A stretch of DNA of 32,325 nt, from positions 1 to 32,325 of the forward strand of contig JAGBAS010000048.1 of assembly GCA_017938885.1 (NCBI GenBank), given 5' to 3'. The notes beneath the pieces were generated by a model. The model was not told the origin of the DNA. It saw only the letters and a program-made list of their open reading frames with translations, and ran no database searches. The position numbers were made by a program, and so were the translations under genes. Within the stretch, counting starts at the first letter, position 1. Every line of letters starts with the position of its first letter. Shown here piece after piece: positions 1 to 6,498 of this stretch. The stretch comes from Clostridia bacterium. Its GTDB lineage: Bacteria; Bacillota; Clostridia; Oscillospirales; CAG-272.

Positions 1-1
1 G

Positions 2-124
2 CTCACTGCCGCCGTGCAGAATATGAAGAAAATTGCAAACCTATGCTGGAGGGATACCTCCGGTTTCCTTGCATTTTTTATCTTCCTTCACAAAATAACA
101 AAGCCTATCCCATGTTTGAGATAG
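2..124 (+). pseudogene. 3' end of an IS transposase (window-truncated)
   Basis: Frame 2 is open from the window edge to TAG at 122-124 and gives 40 residues containing AAVQNMKKIANLCW. The A-x-x-N-x-K-K-(I/L)-A pattern close to the C-terminus resembles the tail of DDE transposases of the IS1182/IS4 type. Only the C-terminus is visible, so it cannot be said whether the gene is intact to the left. A hairpin with a T-tract follows at 143-168. The insertion sequence marks the left side of the accessory region. Family assignment is inferred from a short tail only. Confidence 0.5.
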
Positions 125-142
125 ACTTTGTCAGTAATCTGA

Positions 143-170
143 GCTCTCCCAGAGGGAGAGCCTTTTTTCG
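143..170 (+). terminator. Rho-independent terminator after the transposase
   Basis: An 8-bp perfect stem (GCTCTCCC at 143-150, GGGAGAGC at 154-161) with a 3-nt loop is followed by CTTTTTTCG. The same GCTCTCCC/GGGAGAGC stem recurs at about 21,899, so the sequence may come from a dispersed repeat that now works as a terminator. Confidence 0.7.
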
Positions 171-324
171 TTTTTCTTAACTTAATGGTATTGTCGGTAT
201 AGTTCGGATCGTTTTTCATATTCCGTAAACCGTAATTCTCCCAATTTTCAATGATATATCATCACTATGAGAGCCTGTGCGCCTCGACAGATCATAGGAA
301 AAACATAGAAAAAGGAGAATAACC
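171..324. other. Leader of the amidoligase operon with a 12-bp palindrome
   Basis: No convincing gene is seen here. A perfect palindrome ATGATATATCAT lies at 251-262, about 65 nt before the amidoligase start, and could be an operator. No clear -35/-10 pair was found, although the segment is AT-rich and must contain the promoter if the operon is transcribed independently. Confidence 0.3.
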
Positions 325-1428
325 ATGCGAAACGAAACCTGTGCCGAATGCGGCCGCGTCCTGCTTGAGGAGGAGGCCACCGAGTTTGAGGGGAGAGTCT
401 ACTGCCCCGAATGCCTGGACAGCTTGACTACCTTCTGCCGCTACTGCGGCGACCGCATCTTCCGCGACGACAACGAGGGGTCCGGCGATACGCCCCTTTG
501 CTATGGGTGCTACGAAAACTACTACACCCACTGTGGCCGTTGCGGTGAGCTCATCCACAACGACCGCGCCTACTACATGGACGATCTGGACGACGTTCCC
601 TACTGTGAGCATTGCTACCACATCCTGTACTGCGAGCCCATCCACCACTACCACTACGTGCCCGAGTTCCACTTCTTCGGTTCCGGAAAACGCTACTTCG
701 GTGTGGAGCTGGAGATCGACAAGGGCGGTGAGGACAAGGACAACGCCAAGGAGATCCTGGACGTTGGCAATGCCGAGTCCGAGCATGACCGCATCTACTG
801 TAAGCACGACGGTTCTCTGGTGGACGGTTTTGAGATCGTCACTCACCCCATGACCTTGGAGTACCACGAATCCCAGATGCCGTGGGTGGGTATCTGTTCC
901 AAGGCGCGGAAGCTGGGGTACTATTCCCACCAGACCGATACCTGTGGGTTGCATATCCACGTCAATCGGGACTCACTGGGAGACACCAATACCCAGCAGG
1001 AGGCGGTGATCGGGCGGATCATTTATCTGGTGGAGCGCTACTGGAACGAGCTGCTGATCTTCTCCCGCAGAACCGAGTATCAGCTCACCCGTTGGGCCTG
1101 TCGGTACGGCTACAAGGATCAGCCCAAGGAGATGCTGGAGCACGTCAAGAAGGGGAGGAGCAGTCGCTACACCTGCGTGAACCTGACCAATGAAGAGACC
1201 ATTGAGTTCCGCATCTTCAAGGGAACTTTGAAATCGAATACAATCATAGCCACGTTGCAACTGGTGAATCACCTGTGCGACGTGGCTTACTTTTTGTCTG
1301 ACGAGGAGGCGCGGAACCTATCCTGGAGCCGCTTCGTGGCCTCGGCGGACGGGAATGAGCTGATCCGTTACCTCAAGGAGCGGCGGCTGTATCTCAACGA
1401 TCCTGTGGATGCGGAGGAGGATGCGTGA
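325..1428 (+). CDS. Zinc-finger amidoligase (Amidoligase_2 family)
   Basis: Predicted ATP-dependent amide-bond ligase of the glutamine-synthetase-like fold; the substrate is unknown. The N-terminal ~100 residues hold six CxxC knuckles (C6/C9, C27/C30, C38/C41, C59/C62, C70/C73, C94/C97). Successive knuckles are 17, 17 and 20 residues apart, giving three LIM-like zinc fingers. The catalytic part starts near residue 124 with YFGVELEID (E128, E130), then KHDGS (160-164), GLHIHV (208-213) and a late EFRIFKGT motif, the pattern of the amidoligase family. Start is ATG 325, with AAGGAG at 312-317. Its stop overlaps the ATG of the glutamine amidotransferase gene (TGATG), so translation is probably coupled. 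In published genome-context work such ligases pair with GATase II proteins and were proposed to make peptide tags or modified metabolites. Family call is firm; substrate and role are inference. Confidence 0.85.
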   Translation: MRNETCAECGRVLLEEEATEFEGRVYCPECLDSLTTFCRYCGDRIFRDDNEGSGDTPLCYGCYENYYTHCGRCGELIHNDRAYYMDDLDDVPYCEHCYHILYCEPIHHYHYVPEFHFFGSGKRYFGVELEIDKGGEDKDNAKEILDVGNAESEHDRIYCKHDGSLVDGFEIVTHPMTLEYHESQMPWVGICSKARKLGYYSHQTDTCGLHIHVNRDSLGDTNTQQEAVIGRIIYLVERYWNELLIFSRRTEYQLTRWACRYGYKDQPKEMLEHVKKGRSSRYTCVNLTNEETIEFRIFKGTLKSNTIIATLQLVNHLCDVAYFLSDEEARNLSWSRFVASADGNELIRYLKERRLYLNDPVDAEEDA

Positions 1429-2363
1429 TGTGTTGTCTGTTCGGGATTCTGGATCATCATGCTTCCCTGTCGGTTCAGCAGCGCACCAAGCTACTCTCGG
1501 TGTTGGCCACTCAGAGCGAGGTACGGGGGCGGGACACTACGGGGATCGCCTACAACTCGGGCGGTCAGCTTCGGATCTTCAAGAGAGCCAAGGCGGCTCA
1601 CGAGTTGCGGTTTCATCTTCCTCATGATGCCACCTGTCTTATGGGTCATACCCGTATGGCTACGCAAGGGGATGAGAAGATGAACTATAACAATCATCCC
1701 TTCCCCGGCACCGCCGGCGGTAGTTCATTTGCTTTGGCGCACAACGGTGTGATTCACAATGACCACACCTTGCGTGCCGAGCAGGGTCTTCCCCAGACGG
1801 TAGTGGAGACCGACAGCTACATCGCCGTCCAGCTTCTGGAGCGGGAGGGGGCGGTGGATTGCTCCTCTTTGGCTCGGGTGGCCGAGTTACTCCAAGGAAC
1901 CGTGGCTCTGTCGGTTCTGGATGGAGAAAACAACTGCTATCTGGTCAAGGGGAACAATCCGCTGTGCGTGTACCACTGGCGGAAGGCGGGGCTGTTCGTG
2001 TATGCCTCCACCGAGCAGATCCTGTTGGAGACCTTCCGAATCTTTACGGTTCCCTTCGGTCAGCCTGAAACCGTGAAATTGGCCGATGGAGACATTTTGA
2101 AGATAGACCCAATAGGGAGATACTCCAAGTCTACCTTTGACACAAAAAACCTTTCGGTCCCTTCCCACACCTACCACAACTGGCCGCCCTACGCGCGGTT
2201 TTCTATTTGCGGTTCCGGCTCAGAGACCCACGATCCTTACGTTTCCGCGCTGAAATCGGTGGCGCACTGGTTCGGGTTCTCGGGGGACGATGTGGAGATG
2301 ATGCTGGCAGATGGGTTTACCCTGGAGGAGATCGAGGAGATGTTTTACGATGGGTATTACTGA
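1428..2363 (+). CDS. Class II glutamine amidotransferase (Ntn hydrolase)
   Basis: Likely hydrolyses glutamine to supply ammonia, or acts as an isopeptidase-like partner, to the upstream amidoligase. ATG 1428-1430 overlaps the upstream TGA (1426-1428), with GAGGAGG at 1413-1420, so this start is preferred over GTG 1425. After Met removal the N-terminus is Cys (M-C-C-L-F-G-I), the expected nucleophile of the GATase II fold. Further family motifs are RGRDTTGIAY, MGHTRMAT (the GHTR-type substrate loop), HNGVIHN and ETDS. The length, 311 aa, fits a free-standing GATase II domain with a C-terminal extension that ends in acidic residues. There is no sugar-isomerase or phosphoribosyltransferase domain, so it is not GlmS or PurF. 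The overlap with the ligase gene is strong evidence that the two act together. Confidence 0.85.
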   Translation: MCCLFGILDHHASLSVQQRTKLLSVLATQSEVRGRDTTGIAYNSGGQLRIFKRAKAAHELRFHLPHDATCLMGHTRMATQGDEKMNYNNHPFPGTAGGSSFALAHNGVIHNDHTLRAEQGLPQTVVETDSYIAVQLLEREGAVDCSSLARVAELLQGTVALSVLDGENNCYLVKGNNPLCVYHWRKAGLFVYASTEQILLETFRIFTVPFGQPETVKLADGDILKIDPIGRYSKSTFDTKNLSVPSHTYHNWPPYARFSICGSGSETHDPYVSALKSVAHWFGFSGDDVEMMLADGFTLEEIEEMFYDGYY

Positions 2364-2429
2364 TCTGTGCCGCTGTGTCGGTATCGGGGTGAAAACTTTT
2401 GTCAGTGAAATGACACCCAAAAGCGGATT

Positions 2430-2489
2430 CCCAATAGAGTTCCCGTCTCGGGTGGCATATGCCAAAAGGCGGAAAACGAGGCTATTGGG
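2430..2489. promoter_or_regulatory. Nested inverted repeats upstream of the resolvase gene
   Basis: CCCAATAG (2430-2437) and CTATTGGG (2482-2489) form an 8-bp inverted repeat. Almost concentric with it is a perfect 12-bp palindrome TGGCATATGCCA (2453-2464) with a central AT dinucleotide. This arrangement, directly 5' of a serine resolvase gene, fits a res-type recombination site or a resolvase operator. It could also be an operator for the downstream operon. No function is demonstrated. Confidence 0.35.
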
Positions 2490-2549
2490 TCATGATTTCG
2501 CTATGCCATTGGGGTGTACCCTATCGGCACAAAAGAAAGGAGCATTACC

Positions 2550-3098
2550 GTGAAGATTGGCTACATTCGCATCAGCACCGCTGACCAGAACACCGCCAGG
2601 CAGGAGGTGCTGATGGAGGAGCTGGGGGTGGGGCAGGTCTTTATCGACCGCATGAGCGGTAAGTCCACCGACCGTCCCGAGCTGAAGCGCATGATGAATT
2701 TCGTGCGGGAGGGGGACGTGGTGATGGTGGAGTTCATCAGCCGCTTTGCCCGTAATACCCGCGACCTTCTGGAGCTGGTGGAGAAGCTCACCGCTAAGGG
2801 GGTGGAATTCGTCTCCAAAAAAGAAGCCATCGACACGACCACACCGACGGGCAAGTTCATGCTGACGGTGTTCGGGGCGGTGGCTGAGCTGGAGCGGGAG
2901 TACATTCTGCAACGGCAGAAGGAAGGGATCGCCATTGCCAAGGCCAACGGGGTCTACAAGGGCCGTAAGCCCATTGAAAGGCCCGATCTGCCCGCGGTGG
3001 TGGCTCTGTGGCGGGGTGGCAAGATCACCGCTACGGAGGCTATGAGACGGCTTGACATGAAGCCGAGTACATTTTACAGGAGAGTGAAACGGTTATGA
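2550..3098 (+). CDS. Small serine recombinase (resolvase/invertase family)
   Basis: Site-specific DNA resolvase or invertase, 182 aa, the usual length of Tn3-type resolvases and Hin-type invertases. GTG 2550 is chosen as start because GAAAGGAG (2535-2542) is correctly spaced; an upstream ATG at 2514 lacks such a site. The catalytic domain shows GYIRISTADQN with Ser9 as probable nucleophile, EFISRFARNTRD with the conserved arginines R65 and R68, and the long E helix (VAELEREYILQRQKEG). The C-terminal 45 residues form an HTH of the resolvase type (KITATEAMRRLDMKPSTFYR). The gene overlaps the next by ATGA. It probably resolves multimers or inverts or deletes a segment of the element; integration is more likely carried out by the large recombinase at 8,404. 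Confidence 0.88.
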   Translation: MKIGYIRISTADQNTARQEVLMEELGVGQVFIDRMSGKSTDRPELKRMMNFVREGDVVMVEFISRFARNTRDLLELVEKLTAKGVEFVSKKEAIDTTTPTGKFMLTVFGAVAELEREYILQRQKEGIAIAKANGVYKGRKPIERPDLPAVVALWRGGKITATEAMRRLDMKPSTFYRRVKRL

Positions 3099-3439
3099 AA
3101 ATACTGGTCGTGGAGCCTTTGGCGGCTCCGTATGAGAAGGAAATCGAGGGTGGCCTGGAGTCCATGCAGGCGGTGGTCGGCGGATACATCCAGGCCATTT
3201 ACCCTTTTGAGGATGACGAGCTGGCGCTGATCTGCAACGAGGAGGGGAAGCTGTTGGGGCTTCCCTTCAATCGCGCTTTGGTGGACGAGGTAGGACGGGT
3301 GTACGACGTGGTGGTCGGGCCTTTCTTCCTGTGTCGGGCGCCTGCTGATTCGGAGGACTTTGAAGGTTTGACCGAGGAGCAGGTGGAGTTTGGGAGGGAA
3401 AGGTTCAGACGGTTGGAGGTGTTTACGGGGTTGCTGTAA
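3095..3439 (+). CDS. DUF3846 domain protein
   Basis: A 114-residue acidic protein whose start overlaps the resolvase stop (ATGA). The segments IQAIYPFEDDELALICNEEG and GLPFNRAL are the recognisable core of DUF3846, a family of unknown function common on integrative elements, plasmids and phages of Firmicutes. There is no signal peptide or membrane segment. Tight coupling to the resolvase gene suggests co-expression for element maintenance or control, but no activity is known for the family. Confidence 0.8.
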   Translation: MKILVVEPLAAPYEKEIEGGLESMQAVVGGYIQAIYPFEDDELALICNEEGKLLGLPFNRALVDEVGRVYDVVVGPFFLCRAPADSEDFEGLTEEQVEFGRERFRRLEVFTGLL

Positions 3440-3490
3440 TAGTCCCCCACCGCTTCTGTTTCACCATACTTCCCTACCCTTAAATCCCGA

Positions 3491-3534
3491 TTTCACCGTG
3501 GAATTCTCGGTTTAGGGTGATTTCACGGTGAAAT
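3491..3534. promoter_or_regulatory. Operator-like cluster of TTTCAC half-sites
   Basis: TTTCACCGTG (3491-3500) is repeated in perfect inverse as CACGGTGAAA (3524-3533). The second arm is itself part of a 15-nt odd palindrome, ATTTCACGGTGAAAT (3520-3534). The cluster lies in the gap between the DUF3846 gene and the small peptide genes and looks like a binding site for a dimeric regulator. It could alternatively fold as an RNA hairpin; no T-tract follows. Confidence 0.35.
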
Positions 3535-3635
3535 TCCAAATCTCATCCGTAAAAGCTTTGATTATCTGCAAAATCACGGGAAGGTGTCCACGCTTTCTCG
3601 GTTTTTGATCCGCAAAACTGAGAGGAGGTGATTCT

Positions 3636-3731
3636 ATGATCTGGGCTTTGGTCGGTTTCGTTCTGACGTTGGGTGCCATGATTACCATGGACCTGTTCGG
3701 TCGCAAGTTCAAGAGATCTCACGCCGCGTAA
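3636..3731 (+). CDS. Small membrane peptide (31 aa)
   Basis: ATG 3636 follows AGAGGAGGTG (3621-3630) at good spacing and opens a 31-codon frame ending TAA 3729-3731. Residues 2-21 are almost all hydrophobic (IWALVGFVLTLGAMITMDLF), then comes a basic tail GRKFKRSHAA, so a single membrane helix with a cytoplasmic positive end is likely. No family is recognised. The strong ribosome binding site and the next peptide gene only 27 nt away support real translation. It could be a toxin-like or membrane-accessory peptide of the element. Confidence 0.5.
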   Translation: MIWALVGFVLTLGAMITMDLFGRKFKRSHAA

Positions 3732-3758
3732 GGCGGTGCGAACGGAAAGGAGGTTCAT

Positions 3759-3890
3759 ATGTCCGTTTTGTCGAAAATCGCCGCATCGCCGCTCTCCCTG
3801 CTCGCTGAGGGGGTGTTCCTTGGGATCGCTGTTTATATGGCGTTGACGGGGAGGGGGGATGGGGTTCCCATCAGGAGCGAGGATGATTAA
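3759..3890 (+). CDS. Small hydrophobic peptide (43 aa)
   Basis: ATG 3759 is preceded by GGAAAGGAGG (3744-3753) and the frame ends at TAA 3888-3890. Residues 10-30 are mostly hydrophobic (SPLLSL-type segment, then GVFLGIAVYMALTG), followed by a charged tail with SEDD at the C-terminus. It sits 27 nt downstream of the 31-aa peptide gene, so the two probably form one transcript. No homolog is recognised; the near-consensus ribosome binding site is the main support. Confidence 0.5.
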   Translation: MSVLSKIAASPLSLLAEGVFLGIAVYMALTGRGDGVPIRSEDD

Positions 3891-3940
3891 CAACGTTTAT
3901 GCATGACCGTGTCGGCGGAGTCGGTTTGGCTCCGCCGGCG

Positions 3941-3973
3941 AAAAATGGCCACAGGCTTTGGGCCTGTGGCCAT
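3941..3973 (-). terminator. Terminator of the unknown 743-aa gene
   Basis: A perfect 12-bp stem (ATGGCCACAGGC at 3945-3956, GCCTGTGGCCAT at 3962-3973) is preceded on the plus strand by AAAAA, so on the minus strand it reads as hairpin plus U-tract. It lies about 100 nt past the stop at 4,077. A second hairpin (3913-3920/3930-3937) lies just beyond and has no T-tract. Confidence 0.75.
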
Positions 3974-4076
3974 GGCACATAATACGCAAATGAAGAACAG
4001 GAATCTGACTCTTACTATAGCGTCATAGCATTGAGATGTTTTCCTGAAATCGGATTCGCTGACAGTGGCGTGACGT

Positions 4077-6308
4077 TTACACCTCTTGCGCGTTTTGTAG
4101 ATGCAATTCTATGTGATTCTGTTCACCTATACCCTTCTTGGTCTCAATCGTTAATCTCTTGGGGCTCTTGTCCGAGTCAAGCATATCCTGAAGGGCCAGA
4201 AGTCTTAACTGTCCCAGCACTTTCTTATCCGCAAAGAGTCGCATTCGATACATATATACAAGATCACAGTCTTTTTGAGGCATTTTGAACTGAAACAATT
4301 TGGTTTTCTCAATTTTCGTCACGCTAATATCAACGGTATCCAAGTATGCCGCGGCAAATAGTCTGGTTGGTTTTCGGTCGAATTTCCATACTCCTTTGAA
4401 GCGTTTTATCACTTCCTGGACATGCTCATACGCTATATCATTGAATAGTGTTTTTACGATCCTCCAAGCGTTGTCATCATTCACTGTATCTCTTAAGTTA
4501 TCTAAACAAAGCCAATAATCCGGATCATACACGTTGTAGGGCTCGGAATCTATTATTTTCGAATTCAGAATACTATTGAATTCCGAACCCACTTCTTGCA
4601 AGGAAAGGAGATCAGTAACAGATAATGGAGGCCCTACAAATGAAAGATTATCAACAGGGGCACTCAAAAACTTTCTCAGTAACTCTTTTATCGAAGGATT
4701 CACATTCATGATGCTGTCTTGTCTTACGTTCACACTTTCTATCCATTGTTTTCCACGGCTGATTTCGTCATCCGTTATGGTTGAAAAGATCATCCGATTC
4801 TGCGATATTGTTTCCAGCATTTTCATAAATGCATTTGTTTTCAGCCAATTCAATTCCACCTCTTTGCTTTTGCTGAGAACCCATTTTTCTTCACTTTTGT
4901 TATCTGCTTCATCTTCTTCCGTCTTTGGACGATAAATTTCCTCAAGACGCTCATGGTTCTGCGCCGAACTAATAATGCCTAAACCAAATCTGTTTTGGAA
5001 AAACTTATCTTGATTATGGGATCGGGACATATCCTTAGTTTTATCATATTTGATGCGAAATGTCTGCTTTCGTTGGTCCCAAATCACCTCAAATAAACTT
5101 CGAATGTTCCCCCGAGTTTCTAATATACCACTTTTGTATATAATTTCCAATGCCCTTCTCGCAATTGCTTTATCTCTCGCGATATATGCGAAAATCTTCA
5201 AATAATCGTCAAAAACTTGTCCTTCTCCAGGATACCAAATAAACATTGGAACAAGAACCTGGTACATGTTTTGCAGCAAAACTTGCTTAGAATGTTTGTC
5301 AAAATGTGTTCCGCAGAAGGCACGCCATTCTTCCTTAGGAACTGACAGAATATCATCGTCTGGGTCCCCCGAGGATGGCCACGACCAATCTTGATGATTC
5401 AAATAGTTTTGGATAATCGGATCTTCCAGTAACTGACGGAAAAAACGTTGGATATGAGTTTTGGTTTTAGTCGGAATAGCCAGTATCGCATACAGTAGCT
5501 CCTGGTTATCCGGATATAGATTAAGGATCAAATCCTGACAACAATTTATGGCAGAGTCGCTTTCAAAGCTTACGATAGATTGCCAAAAATAGGGTTTTAT
5601 CGTCCAAGGATGATATTTTGCCTTGCCGCTTGCACCTGTCACGAATTCTGAGGGCTTTCGCTCAATGAGCATTTCTATTTGATCGGATTCTTTTCGATAC
5701 AGGCAAATCTTTATTCTGGCATTGTCAACACACACTATACTGGAGCCTTTCTCTTCACATTCTGACAGTTCTGAGAAAGTGACAAGGCACCGCGCCTTTT
5801 CCTCCACAGTTATCAAATTGTTTTTTACACATCCATCCAACCTGAACTCAAGAATCATCTCTGAGCTTACAGGTTTTTCCTCAGTATCAGTTTTTGAGAA
5901 ATAATACGATGGATCTTCTACCCATTTTATCAGATAAAAAGGAGATACGTCAAACAATAGGGCTGCGCATTCCAAGTAAAAAGGATCAACTTTTTTACAC
6001 ACAAACTTTTCTTGCGCCTTTTGAACCTTTTGCTCCTTTCCTCTATTTCGTCGCTGATCTGATTGCATCAGTTTGTCAATTTGTTTGTCGGACACGTTAA
6101 AGCACCAGCCTACATCATTAGCAGATAGCACACTAACTTCCATCTGCTCTCGTAAACGCTCGGCAAATGCATCAACTGTTTGAGTATCTTTTAAGATTTC
6201 TTGGGAAATCAGCTCCACAGAATCGCGAACCAACCCGGCATTCGTCGGATATATTGCACTAAGCCTGTTTAGTACATTGGCTCTATTTTCCGATTTTTTC
6301 TTTTCCAT
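4077..6308 (-). CDS. Large protein of unknown function (743 aa), AT-richer cargo gene
   Basis: I do not recognise a family. ATG at 6308 is chosen because GGAGG lies 8-12 nt upstream on the minus strand; the frame is open further upstream but without such a site. The protein is soluble-looking, with no signal peptide or membrane helix. Residues ~1-130 are helical and basic, with a possible HTH-like stretch (NDVGWCFNVSDKQIDKLMQ) and the segment FDVSPFYLIKWVEDP. The middle is rich in aromatic residues and has an acidic patch near SSGDPDDDIL; a charged linker (TEEDEADNKSEEK) precedes the C-terminal third. Base composition is visibly AT-richer than both flanks, which suggests separate acquisition. 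It lies alone, opposite to all its neighbours, with its own terminator. A defence or regulatory cargo role is possible but has no motif-level support. Confidence 0.75.
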   Translation of the reverse strand: MEKKKSENRANVLNRLSAIYPTNAGLVRDSVELISQEILKDTQTVDAFAERLREQMEVSVLSANDVGWCFNVSDKQIDKLMQSDQRRNRGKEQKVQKAQEKFVCKKVDPFYLECAALLFDVSPFYLIKWVEDPSYYFSKTDTEEKPVSSEMILEFRLDGCVKNNLITVEEKARCLVTFSELSECEEKGSSIVCVDNARIKICLYRKESDQIEMLIERKPSEFVTGASGKAKYHPWTIKPYFWQSIVSFESDSAINCCQDLILNLYPDNQELLYAILAIPTKTKTHIQRFFRQLLEDPIIQNYLNHQDWSWPSSGDPDDDILSVPKEEWRAFCGTHFDKHSKQVLLQNMYQVLVPMFIWYPGEGQVFDDYLKIFAYIARDKAIARRALEIIYKSGILETRGNIRSLFEVIWDQRKQTFRIKYDKTKDMSRSHNQDKFFQNRFGLGIISSAQNHERLEEIYRPKTEEDEADNKSEEKWVLSKSKEVELNWLKTNAFMKMLETISQNRMIFSTITDDEISRGKQWIESVNVRQDSIMNVNPSIKELLRKFLSAPVDNLSFVGPPLSVTDLLSLQEVGSEFNSILNSKIIDSEPYNVYDPDYWLCLDNLRDTVNDDNAWRIVKTLFNDIAYEHVQEVIKRFKGVWKFDRKPTRLFAAAYLDTVDISVTKIEKTKLFQFKMPQKDCDLVYMYRMRLFADKKVLGQLRLLALQDMLDSDKSPKRLTIETKKGIGEQNHIELHLQNAQEV

Positions 6309-6362
6309 ACTGCCATCCTCCAAAATTTTCGTGGAAACGAAGAGACTTTCGCCAAAGGGCGC

Positions 6363-6391
6363 TTGAAAATTTTCGGCCCACATGATATACT
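6363..6391 (+). promoter_or_regulatory. Sigma-A promoter of the primase-integrase block
   Basis: TTGAAA (6363-6368) and TATACT (6386-6391) are separated by exactly 17 bp. Transcription would start near 6398 and leave a leader of about 100 nt before the primase start. The leader ends in a CTGGTTC/GAATCAG hairpin (one G-U pair) just upstream of the ribosome binding site. Confidence 0.7.
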
Positions 6392-6498
6392 GCGAGCGGA
6401 TCCAGCAAGAAGGCCACTCGAGTAGCAACCTGAAACCATCCCGCTCTGATCAAGCAGGCACTGGTTCAAAAATTTCGAATCAGAAAGGAAAAATTCAA

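Noticed and set aside
2410..2553. 47-aa frame between the GATase and resolvase genes
   Set aside because: No ribosome binding site before the ATG, and the inverted repeats in it explain the sequence better.
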